Assembly (NCBI GenBank): GCA_958510825.1
Contig: OY294049.1
Span: 8,804,001-8,868,000, forward strand
Direction: 5' to 3'
From: Brachypterus glaber
Taxonomy: Eukaryota > Arthropoda > Insecta > Coleoptera > Kateretidae
DNA: 64,000 nucleotides
The translations under genes were made by a program, and so were the position numbers. Positions 10,420 through 22,311 of this stretch are shown here, piece by piece. Numbering within the stretch: position 1 is the stretch's first letter; each line of letters begins with the position of its first letter. The notes under the pieces are model-generated. The model was not told where the DNA came from, did no database searches, and was given only the letters and a program-made list of their open reading frames with translations.

Positions 10420-13395
10420 TTGGACGAAATCGATCTAGTTTCAGATGAGGACTGCAATGGAGTTTTTACTAAACAAATTGTTAACAATGAAGAGTGTAAA
10501 TTATTTTTAGGAAAAACAAAAGGTATTAATATTTTAGCTAAAAACATCCGTAGTATAAATAAAAATTTTGAGGAATTAATTGTGCTTTTAGAATCGTTAG
10601 ATTTAAATAATATAGATATTTTAATTTTGTCAGAGTGCTGGCAACAGTTAGACGTTGACAGGTTTAATATACCAAATTTCCAATTATATTATAATTATGC
10701 AAACTTTAATCAAAATGATGGGCTCATTATATATATTAACAATAAACTAATAACTAATACCAAACATTTTAAAATAAATAATGTAACCTACTCAAGAACA
10801 CTTTTCAAATACGATACGGTTAATTTTGGAATAACTAGTTTATATAGATCACCATCAATAAACGACTCTCAGTTTATAGAAGATTTTAAAAATTTTATAC
10901 CACGTCATTGTAACCAAATGTTAGAGCTTATTATCGGTGATATAAACGTTGATATTTTGGATAAACAAAATAAAGATGTAAATAATTATATGAATTTTCT
11001 CAGTTCTCTAGGTTATGTTTCGTATATAAATAGACCTACTAGAATACTTCAAAAAAAATCATGTATTGATCATATATTTATCAAAGGGGCTACAACAAAG
11101 CACATTAAAAATATTTCCTCGGCAGTTTATTGTAGCACTGTTACAGATCATAGAACTACTCTAGTAAAAATAGAAACAACTAAAACAACTAACACAACCA
11201 AACAAGAAAATTCTTTTACTAAAACAGAAATTGATTATAATAAAATAAAAAGTCTATTAGAAGTAGAGAACTGGGAAAGTGTGTATAATGATGATAATGA
11301 TATTGACACGATAACTGAAAATTTTATAAATAAATTAAAAAATTGCATACAGAAGTCAACAAAAACGGAACAAAAAAAAATTAAATATAAAAAAATACAA
11401 CCTTGGATAACAACAGGTCTTATAAAGTCAATAAATACGAGAAATAACTTAAAAAGGGAATGGGGTAAAAATAGAAACAATATCGAATTGGAACAAAGAT
11501 ACAAAACACATAGAAATCTTGTCACAACACTATTAAATAAAACTAAATCAGACTATTTTTCGAGTAAAGTAAATAAGGCAGAAAAAGATTCAAAAAAACT
11601 GTGGGATATAATTCGGGAGGTGGAAAATAAAAATAAAAAAGAAAATAAAAAAATTGTAATACAAAATGAAAACGGCGTTATGTTGGAAAATGATCAAGAG
11701 ACGGCTGATGCAATGAATGAATATTATGCAAAAATCGGTAAAAAAATGGCAGATAAAGTATCTACCAACAATCTTAACGTAAAATATAAGAATAAAAATA
11801 CAAATCAATCACTGTTTTTAGAAAAAGTTACAAGAAGTGAAATTATATTAAACATTTCCGAGTTAAAAAATAATAGCGCGCCTGGTAAAGATGGAATAAG
11901 CACCAAAGTTTTAAAACACATTAATCAACTCATTGCATCGCCTTTGTCTTACATCATAAATCGCATATTTAAAAATGGTGTTGTTCCGAAAGCATTTAAA
12001 GAAAGCGTAATTGTGCCCATTCATAAAGGAGAGAGTCGCCTAGAAATGTCAAACTATCGACCAATATCATTGATATCAAATGTAGCAAAAGTATTTGAGA
12101 AGTGTTTGAAAAGTAGAATATTAAACTTTCTAGAGAAATTTGAATTACTATCGTCAAACCAATATGGATTTAGAAATAACAAAAATTCTGAGCTAGCAAT
12201 ATATAATTTAGTAACTAATATATATAAATCCCTAGAAAATAGTGACAAATGCCTAGCCATATTTTTAGACTTAGCCAAGGCTTTTGATACTGTGTCGCAC
12301 AAAATTTTATTACAAAGAGCTGAAAAAATTGGTATAAGAGGTACTCCCCTAGATTTATTAAAAAGTTATTTAGCTGAAAGACGGCAATTTGTAAAAATAA
12401 ATAATAGTCTAAGTAAGTCTCAGTTAATTGAAACTGGTGTTCCACAAGGCACAGTGCTAGGTCCAATATTATTTTTAATTTACATTAACGATTTAACACA
12501 AATACAAAACATAAACTGCACAATAATATCGTACGCAGATGATACTGTTTTAATTTTTACAGCAAAAACATGGATTAAGGTCAAGAAAATGGCGACGATT
12601 GGACTTAGCACTGTAAATTGTTGGTTAGATAACAGTCTACTTACACTAAACTACAAAAAAACCAAATTTATAACTTTTTCTATCACAAATGCCACAAACA
12701 GTTATATTGACACAATTAAAATACATACATCCAACTGTTTACAAAACAATATGATGTGTTGTAATTGCACAAAAGAAATTTGTTCTACAGAAAATATCAA
12801 ATATCTTGGCATTGTGATAGATGAAAATTTAAAATGGAAAAAACATATTGAAGTATTAAATTCTAAAGTTCGTAAATACATATACCTCTTTTACCAATTA
12901 AAGAAATACTTAAACAAAAATATATTAAAAACAGTTTACAAGGCCTTGGTTGAGTCTATACTGCAGTATGGTATTATTGCATGGGGCGGTTTGTACGATG
13001 ATGCTGCAAAATCACTTAATGTTACCCAAAACACAATTTTAAAAATAATTTATAATAAAAATAAAATATATTCAACTAAGGATTTATACAATGAAGCGGA
13101 ATTATTTAATGTTAGACTCTTATATGCAAAAAAATCTATAATCTTTATCCAAAATGAGAACATACTTTTTAAACACATAAACCATTCCTATATGACAAGA
13201 AATAAAGCCAAAAATAATTTAACAACACAAAAATGTAAAAAAACCCACACACAAAAGTTTGTCGACTATCTTGGTCCAAAATTGCACAATTTACTTCCTG
13301 AAAATTTAAAGTCAATAGATAAAATTCACCTCTTTAAAAAAAAATTAAATACATTTATTTTTGAAAACAAAGAAATTATTATTAAACTATTTTGA
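10420..13395 (+). CDS. LINE ORF2: endonuclease and reverse transcriptase
   Basis: This is an apparently intact 991-residue polyprotein. The N-terminal part is an APE-type endonuclease: NIRSINKNFEEL near residue 42, ILSECW near 70, SLYRSP, IIGDINVDI near 170, and SCIDHIF then TDHRTT. The RT follows: NYRPISLISNVAKVFEK near 545, FLDLAKAFDTVSH near 620, GVPQGTVLGPILFLIYIND near 675, catalytic SYADDTV near 705, and KYLGIVIDENLKW near 795. A Cys-rich stretch (MMCCNCTKEIC) precedes that last motif. Together these carry out target-primed reverse transcription. The frame opens at 10375 with no ATG; the quoted start is a TTG, and the first Met codon lies about 165 residues in, inside the endonuclease. 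Initiation is therefore unexplained. Confidence 0.88.
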   Translation: MDEIDLVSDEDCNGVFTKQIVNNEECKLFLGKTKGINILAKNIRSINKNFEELIVLLESLDLNNIDILILSECWQQLDVDRFNIPNFQLYYNYANFNQNDGLIIYINNKLITNTKHFKINNVTYSRTLFKYDTVNFGITSLYRSPSINDSQFIEDFKNFIPRHCNQMLELIIGDINVDILDKQNKDVNNYMNFLSSLGYVSYINRPTRILQKKSCIDHIFIKGATTKHIKNISSAVYCSTVTDHRTTLVKIETTKTTNTTKQENSFTKTEIDYNKIKSLLEVENWESVYNDDNDIDTITENFINKLKNCIQKSTKTEQKKIKYKKIQPWITTGLIKSINTRNNLKREWGKNRNNIELEQRYKTHRNLVTTLLNKTKSDYFSSKVNKAEKDSKKLWDIIREVENKNKKENKKIVIQNENGVMLENDQETADAMNEYYAKIGKKMADKVSTNNLNVKYKNKNTNQSLFLEKVTRSEIILNISELKNNSAPGKDGISTKVLKHINQLIASPLSYIINRIFKNGVVPKAFKESVIVPIHKGESRLEMSNYRPISLISNVAKVFEKCLKSRILNFLEKFELLSSNQYGFRNNKNSELAIYNLVTNIYKSLENSDKCLAIFLDLAKAFDTVSHKILLQRAEKIGIRGTPLDLLKSYLAERRQFVKINNSLSKSQLIETGVPQGTVLGPILFLIYINDLTQIQNINCTIISYADDTVLIFTAKTWIKVKKMATIGLSTVNCWLDNSLLTLNYKKTKFITFSITNATNSYIDTIKIHTSNCLQNNMMCCNCTKEICSTENIKYLGIVIDENLKWKKHIEVLNSKVRKYIYLFYQLKKYLNKNILKTVYKALVESILQYGIIAWGGLYDDAAKSLNVTQNTILKIIYNKNKIYSTKDLYNEAELFNVRLLYAKKSIIFIQNENILFKHINHSYMTRNKAKNNLTTQKCKKTHTQKFVDYLGPKLHNLLPENLKSIDKIHLFKKKLNTFIFENKEIIIKLF

Positions 13396-13680
13396 ACTAA
13401 AATATAAAAATGCCTCTTACGTAGTCCTCGTTTGAAACCTAATGTTTTAGTTACTTTTAAATAATTATTAAAATCTCAATTACAATTAATATATTATTTC
13501 ATACCTATATGTTTTTTTTAAGCTTTCTTTGCTAAAATAAGTTCGAGACACTATACAAGCTGTTCAACAGCTCAGTGTGCCTCATCTTGCGGATTATTAC
13601 TATTATTTTATTATTGTTATTAGTTAGGTTATTCTATATTATATATATTGTAAACTTAATTATTTATAAATAAATAAATC

Positions 13681-13997
13681 TCAAATTCAAAAAGTATGGC
13701 ATTTATAGCTTAAATAGATTTAATTATTGTCCGTGCTAATAATTTTTATAATATAATAAAATTTCTGTAAATTTATAATAGTGCCTGTAATAAATATAAT
13801 CGTGTCTGTAATATATATAATCGTTTCCAATTTATTTTTAACATTATTAGTTATTGTGTCCCTTATAATCTATAGCTTAAATCACTATAATTTGCCACTG
13901 TTACCAAATATCTTATAATGTATAGCGCAGAGCCCACTAATTTCTTTCCGTGTACGAGGTTAAAAACAAACAACAAAATAAATATATAATATAAATA
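13681..13997. other. AT-rich spacer
   Basis: No gene is seen. Short imperfect direct repeats of a TGTCTGTAATATATATAATCG type occur at 13780-13830. Confidence 0.5.
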
Positions 13998-14818
13998 AAT
14001 GCACACGGGCTGATATTTTAAAGCGTAGTAGTGGATGGTAACAGAACACTCCTGTTAGTTTTTCACCGGGTGATTTGCTTAAGGAGTGTCCGCTATCTTG
14101 AATTTTAGGGGTAAGTGCGGTTATCTCGCCAAATATGCATCTTACGATAAAAATGCGTATAACTAATTTTGCTAAGGAGAAAATTTTCAACAATTTTTGT
14201 ATGAATCATTTTTTTACTTTAATAATAACAATCGAGTTATAAATATTCAAAAATGACCAAGTTGGGGGTGAAATTGGTTTTTTATATATTTCAGCCAAAT
14301 TATTCTTCGGAGGATAAAAGTGGTAATGAGCAAACTTTTAGCTCTTGAAATTCTCTATAATTGTTAGATATTATGCGTTTTCATAAGTATTTTGTTACGG
14401 TTACAGTAGGCGGTGAAAGTCGAGTTGCGCCCTCTGTAACCGTACCAAAGTAATATTTATAGTATAAAACTTATTTAGAATTTCAAGAGCTACAAGTTTG
14501 CTAAAACCCACTTTTATCGTTCGATGAATAATTTGGCTGAAAAATGGAAAAAACCAATTTCACCTCCAACATGACTATTTTTAAATTAACTCAATTGCTA
14601 TTAATATATTAAAAAAGATTATCTCAACAAAAATTGTTGGAAATATCCTCCTTAACAAAATTGGTTATATGTATTTTTATTGTAAGATACATATTAAGTA
14701 ACTCAACCCTAAAATTCAAGATAGCGGACACCCCTTAGGCAAATCACCCGGTGAAAAATTAACAGGAGTGTTCTGTTATCATCCACTACTACCCTTTAAA
14801 ATATTAGCCCGTGTACAT
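13998..14818. mobile_element. Palindromic MITE, about 0.82 kb
   Basis: The left arm (ACACGGGCTGATATTTTAAAG from 14003) matches the inverse of the right end (14795-14814). The arms continue through CACCGGGTGATTTGC and GATAGCGGACA to a short GC-rich loop near 14398-14450 (TACGGTTACAG / CTGTAACCGTA). No transposase is present. The duplication at the edges is not clear; AAATG and CATTT at the rims belong to the palindrome. Confidence 0.7.
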
Positions 14819-15389
14819 TTAACGGAATTTACATTTATTATTTGACTGAACTAAATCTAGTTCCAACACTGTGAGAAATAAAATTCACTATGTGAATAAT
14901 GTGCAAGAAAAGAAGGTATAAACACTGTAATGTTTATAAACCCTGGAAAATGGAATAGTTTTATTTAGGGTCTCTTCATCTTAGTCTTACTTTATTTTTT
15001 TTTTCTAGAAGAAAAAACCAAAACCAGAGCAAAAACAGACCTATTACAGAAGAACAAAATAAACCCAGATGAAGTGACCATAGTTAAATTTATTAATATA
15101 ACTACGGTCACTTAAGATGGAAAGCACCGAACTTTGTAGTTACTTGAACACTTATTGTTATTGTCCCTAATGAGTATAAATCGATATAATCGGTATAAAT
15201 AAATAAATAAATAAAATAAGATTTTAAGGAACACTATAGAGAATTAAATCAGAGTGGGTAGGTAAGTGCTCCCTTAAAAAAAGGATCAAATAATTCTCTA
15301 AAAAAAATTCATTGCAATTTTGAGCTACGACTAAAATTCCTGAATGAGAAAAAGAAAAACATTCGGGTAAAAACCTAGATATGGAACTC
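14819..15389. other. AT-rich spacer with a small hairpin
   Basis: No gene is seen. 15072-15112 is a short hairpin (AAGTGACCATAGTTA against its near-inverse). A (AAAT)n run is at 15199-15214. Confidence 0.45.
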
Positions 15390-16115
15390 TGAATAAGCAA
15401 GTCTAAAAAATTTAATAGTTACTGTTTTGCCTTAAAAAGAATAAGACAAATTATAAATGCTGAAGCTTCTAAAAAAGTCTATTATAATTATTCATGTATT
15501 GAATCTGTATTACGCTATGGCATAGTCTGTTGGGGCAATAGCTCTTCAGTTAAACGTCTGTTTGTAATTCAGAAAAGATGAATTAGGTGTCTTTTTGGTT
15601 TAGGGTGGAATGAATCTTGTGTAAGTGCTTTTCAAGAAAATAATCTATTAACTCTTCCTTGTCTCTACATTTTTGAGCTGCTGTCCTATATTCATTTAAA
15701 TAAACATAATATTCCTACTTTAAACCAAAATCACCAATACAATACTAGACACGGTAACAATTTTGATCAGCAAATTCATAGGCTTACTCTCTATGAAAAC
15801 AATGCTTTATATATTGGTGCTAAGCTTTATAATAAACTTCCTCTTGAACTTAAATCAATACAAAGAATTAATATTTTTAAAAACAAAGTCAAAAATCTAT
15901 TGGTAAAAAAAGCTTTTTACTCGGTAGATGAATATTTAAGCTATCAGTTCTTATAATGTATGTTCATATCTATTTATCTATTTATTGTATATCTACTTTA
16001 ATTGAATCTATTGTATTTATATTTACTATCTTTTATACTGACCTATCCTATATCATGTATGTGATCTATTGGACTAATAAATTACTTTACTTTACTTTAC
16101 TTTACTTTACTAACT
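15390..16115 (+). pseudogene. LINE 3' fragment, RT C-terminal region, degraded
   Basis: Conceptual translation gives C-terminal LINE RT features: ESVLRYGIVCWGNSSS, then LPCLYIFELLSYIH, NTRHGNN, and GAKLYNKLPLELKSIQ. An in-frame TGA at about 15579 interrupts the frame, and the catalytic RT core is absent, so the copy is 5'-truncated and dead. It ends with a (TTTAC)n tail at 16083-16113, a typical LINE 3' simple repeat. It is a different family from the LINE at 9447-13680. Confidence 0.72.
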
Positions 16116-18557
16116 TACACTTACACCATTTTTTTTTGTGTAGATACGGTAGAAAAAGTTTCAGTGGTTAGGCATAAAGCAATTGTTTTTATTTAATCAG
16201 ACTAAATGAATGGGCTAGCGAACTCATCAATGCGGAAACTCGGGTTAATGGGAAAAATCAATCCGTTTTCCCTTGGCCACAATCAGCTTCATTTAATTAA
16301 GTTATTTCAATTTGATGAACTTGTGTAATTACTTCATATAAAGTGCTATATTGAAGTGTTAAACGGTAAAACCACAAATGCACTTACAACGAAATGCTTA
16401 AACTAAACATAATTTAAAGCAAAACGTTCTCTTTGAAAATGTGCTAAATATGAAGCTATTTGTAGAATTTTGATATTTTGCTTCGTTTGGGAGTTATTAA
16501 GGGTCTTCCCGGAGGACAGGCAGTAATGATTCATCACATTGTATTGAGGATCACCAAAAATAAAAATTAGAAAATTTAATATATCACTTTAAATAAACTT
16601 AAAATTAGAAAAACAAATACAAACTTGGATAGACAATTTTAATAGGAATAATATTGTGTAAAATTCTTTTAAAAAAGGTCTTTAAACAAGTATAAATAAA
16701 TAAATAAACAAGCCGTGAAGATATGTAATGCTACGCATTCCAATATATATTATTCACAGTAAATGGTATATTGCATTTCCCAAATACCTACTTAAAAAAA
16801 AATATTTTCAAAAAAATAACAAAAAAATTACATTGTTTTCAAGAGCTTTTTTGAAAAAAAAATATTTTTTTTACATTTTTTCAATTTTATTCATTAAATT
16901 TTATTTTTGAGAAAAACAAAAATTTAAAAAAAAAAATCTAAAAAAAGTTTTTAAATTTTTAAAATTTTTCATTTTTTTTTATTTTTGTAGAATTGGTCCT
17001 TATAATAACGTAATTTTTCCTGAAAAAATTACATTAATGGGAATTTTCTTTCAGCATTTTTCGATTTTTTTAAAAGTTTAACCCCCATAACTTTTTTGTT
17101 TTTGCGAGGATTACTTTCAAATCTTCCTCTCATAGAACTTGATTTTTCCTGAAAATTTCAATACGATCGGATTATTCGTTCTTCAGTTATCGTGTCTACA
17201 AAACTCGTGACATCAGACGGACGGACGGACGGACAGACGGACATTTGAAAAAAAAAGTTGCTTGTTTTTTCATAAAACAAATTTATATCAAGTTGAAAAC
17301 TGGCTCCTTCTGCTATGAAATGCAAGGAGGCGATGTCTACACTATTTTATTCATAACTCGCCAAAAAAAAGTGCTAGACGGGTTCTAAAAACAGAATACA
17401 AACTAAATTCTCACACTAAATTATCTAAAAGTTGAAGTATGATTTGTCTAGTTTCGTCCAAAATTGGATATTTTAATTACAAATGAAACTCTTTCCATCC
17501 CACATGCCAGGAAACATATTTGGTTGGTATATTTGACAAGAAGGCACGCCAATTATGGTGAATTTTCGAATTTGGTTTTAATTTTTATAATAATCGAATA
17601 AGGCAATAAAATACTTATAATTATGCCCCATAAAGACTATAGTCTTTATATATAAATTGTAATTAAATAAATAATCATATCTTTATTATGTCGTTGTTTA
17701 TTTAAAATCAAATTACGATCTAGATGGCTTCAAATCTCGCTCATAGATAATAGCGCTTTTTGGTCAGTACGTAACCAGATCGAACTACAAGTTACCACGG
17801 GTTGGTTAAGAGTCTCGCTCTCTACTACTTTATCCTCGTCTTCATTTTTTAATTAAAATGTTGTCTTGATGTTTTTTTTTTAAATCAAGACAAGACGAGA
17901 AATTCCATGTGAATGTGTGTGATTTTGATATAAAAATAGTGACGAATAATATTTGCAAATGAGTGAATTATATTGAATTACATAACTAATAATAACTGAT
18001 TTTAATATTGTAATCGGATATTAAAGTAAACAGTAGTATTTATGCATAATATTGGGTTGCATATTATTAGTAAAATTACGAGGTAAAAATATTATGGTAC
18101 GTATTATTACAGGTACTCTTTGCAGCGCTAGAAGAGAATACCTAATATTGTAGTTTTGAATTTTCTAAAATCACCAAAAAACATCATAGACAAAACATTC
18201 CTAAATAGAAATTTTTATCGTTAAAAAATAAGTATAACTCTAAAAATGTCCGTCTGTCAATCCATTTAAAATTTACAGGAAAAATCAAGTTCCATGAGAG
18301 GACGCGTCCTAGAAACCGCGATTTCTATTGTTTTTAAAAATAAAAAATTATAAGGGCTTAAACTAAAAAAAATCTAAAGAAGCAGAAGGAAAAGTCAGAT
18401 TGACATATTTTCTTACCAATTAAAAAAAAAATCATTAAAAAATAAAAACCGTTATACGAGGCGCAACTTTTGAAAAAAATACAAAAAATAAAACATCCTT
18501 TTATATTATGGAATAAGAAGTCCGGTAAACTCTAAATTCTTAAAAAAAGTTACTTTA
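16116..18557. other. AT-rich non-coding stretch
   Basis: No gene is seen. A motif at 16715-16745 (CCGTGAAGATATGTAATGCT) recurs, direct or inverted, near 18740-18772, 27330-27360 and 47328-47350, so it belongs to a dispersed repeat. 17050-17290 carries the 'cacgataactc' type dispersed repeat with a (ACGG)n run. Confidence 0.5.
17215..17241. repeat. (GACG)n microsatellite
   Basis: About six units of GACG with one variant unit lie inside a dispersed repeat. The same position holds a GTCGGTCGGTC run in the related copies near 18988 and 28697. Confidence 0.85.
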
Positions 18558-18619
18558 CACGATCATTGGCTCAGTGTCAATGCTATATCGATGCCTTAGA
18601 CCGCTAACCTAATTCTCCC
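18558..18619 (-). mobile_element. SINE head fragment (tRNA-like part only)
   Basis: On the minus strand it reads GGGAGAATTAGGTTAGCGG to ATGATCGTG, matching the first 60 or so bases of the SINE at 9014. The body is missing, so this is a truncated SINE copy and not a tRNA gene. Confidence 0.7.
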
Positions 18620-18719
18620 ATATGGTTTCAATATATCCGCAGGGTTACATATTACCACCTAATCTACTTATATTTTTGGAAGTATATATACATATAGAGA
18701 GAGAAATCGCAATACACTA

Positions 18720-19150
18720 CCAATGTGAAGAGTATTCTATCGAATGCAAAGCATTACATATCTTCACGGATTGTTTTCCTTTTTAAAAAGTTATATCAAA
18801 TTTCACCGCAAAATCTGTTAGTTTTGACTGGCACTAATTTGAATATGCAAAACTTGAAATTTAATCATTTTGCTTTCCCATTTCGAAAAGCCTTGTATTC
18901 GTGCAAAAATATTCAAAATTTTTTTTTGCGTATTTTTGCGTTTTATGACGTTTTATGTCGATAAAAATCAAGCAAAAAAAAGAAATTGTCGGTCGGTCGA
19001 TCGGTCTGTTCGGAAAATCTTGTGGGCACGATACCTTAAGAAGGCTTTAAGCTAGAGACTTGAAATTTGGCAAACAGGTATGTTACTTAAAGTTCTAGCT
19101 CGGGATTGTTTTTGGTGAACATTGGGGTGCGGCAAGGGGGGCAAATGGAG
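18720..19150 (+). repeat. Dispersed repeat block, related copies at 28566-28860 and, inverted, 58850-59030
   Basis: All three copies share a region with GTTTTATGACG-like phrases. The first two also share a GTCGGTCGGTC run, a CACGAT...AAG phrase and TTCTAG..GGGATTGTTTTT. The ORFs that cross the block are not conserved between copies. The element type is unknown. Confidence 0.6.
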
Positions 19151-19179
19151 AAAATACATTTTTTTAGAAAAATTTGAAA

Positions 19180-19870
19180 ATTGCTATATAGGGTTTTTGA
19201 GGTTGCTGAAAATTGAATCTGATAATAACATTTTTCCAACTCCACCCCCTAGGGGGTTAGGGGTTAAATATTTTTTAAATATTTTCAATATTTTCGTCAA
19301 AATTGGTATATTTGGGTTTTTGGGGTTGACGAATATCTTATATTTTTTTTCTAATTTTAGCCCCTGAGAGGTGGGGGGTAGTTTTCGTAAAAACTGGTAT
19401 ATTCGGGTTTTTGAGGTTGCTGAAAGTGAATCTGATAATAAATTTTTTTAAATCCACCCTGAGGGGTGGGGTGGGGGTAGTGTTCGTGAAAATTAGTATA
19501 TTGGGGTTTTTGAGGTTGCTGAAAGTGAATCTAATTATAAAAAATACTCCATTCCCAAAGGGGCGGGTACCTCCCGCCCCGAGAGGGCTGGGGGAAAAAT
19601 ATTTTTAAATATTTTCAATATTTTCGTCAAAATTGGTATATATGGGTTTTTGGGATTGACGAATATCAATCTGATTTATAATTTTTTCTAATTTCACCCC
19701 CTAAGGGGTGGGGGTAGTTTTTGTTAAAATTGGTATATTTATTGGGGTTTTTAAGGTTGCTGAAGGAGAATCTGATAATAAAAAGTTGTAACTCCACCCC
19801 CCAAGAGGTGGGGGGTAGTTTTCGTGAAAATTGATATATTCTTAAGGTTGTTAAAAGTAAATCTAATAAT
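19180..19870 (+). repeat. Degenerate tandem array, units of roughly 95-130 bp
   Basis: At least six units share GGTTTTTGAGGTTGCTGAAA, then GAATCTGATAATAA, then a C-rich block CCACCCCCTAGGGG with its own small dyad, then TAGTTTTCGTAAAAATTGGT. A lone related unit sits at 31005-31120. The dyad in the C-rich part gives each unit a hairpin. Confidence 0.7.
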
Positions 19871-20837
19871 AAAAAATCTATTTTACGCGCGAAGGTGTAA
19901 AATGCTGCTACAGCGCAAATTTTGACTGTAATTTAAATACGTTTTCCTAAACATAAAAAGTGCAATTCCAGCTGAAAGATAAAGTTGATTCCAAATTATT
20001 AACATAAGTTATATATAAACTACATTCAACGAAAGAATACGACTCTGACGTCACAGCGCGTAAACAAAATAGCACTCTGTAGGGTAATTGGAACTTTTCT
20101 CTTAATACTTAATAAATAATATAATGCTTAATAAGTCTTAATACACAGATCCCCTGAGCCTACTGTAGGTTTAAAAAAGTTGTTGAAAAAATCTGATGGC
20201 GGATTCTGTTAGTGGGACCTCGATACAATATAAACCCGTTTTTAGTAAAATCCCATCCGCTTCTTTTTGGAAGATAATGTTAACATTTCTTCAGCAGCCT
20301 CAGCAGTACAGCCAAAACAATATTCAAATATTTTCGCGCATGGATCCTAAATGTACTTTTAAGGAGGATTTCGATTCCGTTTCTAGAACAGCTCTATCTA
20401 TTACCGATTTCTAGAAAATAATTATTAAAGTAGACACTACTTTTTTTGGGGGTTAAATTGACACGTATATATGTTTTTAAAGAGAGGTCGTAGAATGTTA
20501 TGCCTGGGACAGAATGAAACCAAAAAACTTCAATTTTCAGTTTATATACAAATCATATTCAGAATTCTCCTCTGAAATATTTATGAACATATTTTTAATA
20601 GGTTAAAATTTGATAAAAAATATTATTTAATTTATTTGTCACGCAGTGTTGAAACTTTTCTTTAAATTCGACATTTTTGTCATTTGACTCCATATAACTA
20701 GCAACGCTAATACTTGTTTACTTATTTTATAACTCATTTTTATAGTTCTAGCAGAATACGTTTCATGTCAAGTGGCTATCAAGTGTTTGAAATATAATAT
20801 ATTAAATTTTTTTATTTTCATATTGTAGAGTATTTTG

Positions 20838-20890
20838 GTAAGTATTTTATTCTTGATAGCTAAAGCACGTTATTAATAAACTTTTTACAG
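20838..20890 (+). other. Predicted 53-bp 5' UTR intron
   Basis: GTAAGT at 20838-20843 is a consensus donor and TTTTTACAG ending at 20890 a consensus acceptor. The ATG of the Cys-rich ORF follows 12 bases later. Its small size suits an insect intron and suggests the transposon gene is expressed and spliced. Confidence 0.55.
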
Positions 20891-20902
20891 GTTTGTAAAA
20901 AC

Positions 20903-21475
20903 ATGTCTGCTCTTGATCATGAGGAAAACAGAAAAAAAGTTTGTGCTCCATGTGGCAAAAAAATTATTTTTGGTAAAAAAGGGGTTAACTATTTCAAAAT
21001 TACGCAAAATTTTGATAATTTATTAAAATTACATGTAAATAGAGATTTCGACTTATTAGACAAAAGATACCCAACATCCATTTGTGGAACATGTCAAGTG
21101 GTGTTAAGAGAATACAATCGTGGTATTACACTTCGATCATTACCTGTAATGCCCGATTATAACACTTTGATAAAAAGAAGTGACATAATAATGAAGTCGA
21201 CCTGTTGTTGTTTTATATGTATACTTGGACGGAATACATGCACTTTAAAACAGACAATCAAAACAGAAGATAAGAATTTAAGTGAAGAAATATGCAAGAA
21301 GTGTTTTAACACAATTGGTAAGGGCAAAAGGCATTCTTGCTCTATCATAAATGCTCAAAAAAATGCAAGCAAAATTGTTGAAAGTCTTCCAGAAAAACAA
21401 CAGGAAAAAATACCTTTCGAATACCAGTTAAATGCTCTTCCAACTAAGTTACCATGGAAGTCAAAAATTTTATAA
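20903..21475 (+). CDS. Cysteine-rich zinc-binding protein of the TIR transposon
   Basis: 190 residues run from an ATG in good context (AACATGTC). Cys pairs are arranged as in paired zinc-binding modules: CAPC near residue 13, ICGTC near 60, a CCCFIC cluster near 98, EICKKC near 130, and HSC near 147. The first module, with about 45 residues between its pairs and a YPTSIC motif, resembles a ZAD-type or treble-clef fold. The tail (SLPEKQQEKIPF) is short and the frame ends before any catalytic domain. Similar Cys-rich N-termini occur in larger proteins of metazoan DNA transposons whose C-termini carry a WSEQAGE motif like the one at 25272-25616. That link is from memory and is tentative. Likely role: DNA binding. 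Confidence 0.6.
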   Translation: MSALDHEENRKKVCAPCGKKIIFGKKGVNYFKITQNFDNLLKLHVNRDFDLLDKRYPTSICGTCQVVLREYNRGITLRSLPVMPDYNTLIKRSDIIMKSTCCCFICILGRNTCTLKQTIKTEDKNLSEEICKKCFNTIGKGKRHSCSIINAQKNASKIVESLPEKQQEKIPFEYQLNALPTKLPWKSKIL

Positions 21476-22272
21476 CTAGTCGGAAAGCCTTTTTACAAAT
21501 AATATTATCAATTTCTTAGTCGAAATTATACAGAAGTTAATTTATCTATATGATAATACTGCGCATAATCTAAAATTACTTTTATCGAGGGGTGTCTCAC
21601 CGACAAAGTTTTGTATATGTATTGTCAAAAATGCCAAATATTGTCAGTAATGTCCTACACGAGGAACAGTTATTGTAAAATTTACATAAAAAATTTGAAG
21701 TTTGGTTACTTATGTTTATTTTTGTAAAAATTCGCATTTTTTAAATCATTACAAAAATATCGCAAACTGAAAACTAAGCCGTCGTAACTAATTTTTTTTT
21801 CAATTTTGAGATTTTGTGCTAAAACGACATAAAGTTATGTTTTTATCGTTTTAGCACAAAATCACAAAATAGAAAACAAAATTAGTTGTGACCATAGATA
21901 AGATTCGTTGTGACGGTTTAGTTTTCATTGTGCGATATGTTTTTTATTGTAAGTTTTGTTGTTAAAAATCTTGTAAAACATAAAAATATACAGGTGTTTA
22001 GTATAAACTGCTCGTTTCATTGTACTATTCAGGGACGATTCAAGGAGGTGTGGGTGTGTCACACCCCCTTACGAGAAGTGGTAGCCGGAAAAATTAGTTA
22101 GCAGTCGGCAAAATCAGTCAGTAGAGGGCAATATTATATATAATATTATATATATTATATATAATAGTTGTGTGGTGTGAAATTTTTTCTTAGCAGAAAC
22201 TGGGAACTGCTCAGGAAAAAAGCTTTTTTTTCAGGCAATTACCTTTTTTTTAGTCGTCAAATTTTTTGGATA

Positions 22273-22311
22273 GTAGTAGTAGTAGTAGTAGTAGTAGTAG
22301 AAGTACTACTA
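22273..22311 (+). repeat. (TAG)n microsatellite
   Basis: About nine TAG units with an imperfect continuation lie inside the TIR transposon core. Confidence 0.85.

Larger units (their letters stand above)
9447..13680 (+). mobile_element. Near-complete non-LTR retrotransposon (two ORFs)
   Basis: A GC-rich start (ATGGCGGCG at 9448) follows the A tract. ORF1 and ORF2 come next, then a 3' UTR of about 285 bp ending in AATAAATAAATC (near 13665-13680), a simple-repeat tail of the kind found in CR1/Jockey-group LINEs. The RT clade looks close to CR1-group elements and to the fragment at 33978-35063, but was not verified. No clear target duplication was found. Confidence 0.82.

Noticed and set aside
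20196..20414. 72-codon ORF present in both inverted arms of the 3-kb transposon (second copy at 22701-22919 on the minus strand)
   Set aside because: The two copies differ at about six bases and every one changes an amino acid, so there is no sign of protein-level selection. It is kept only because the arms are similar.
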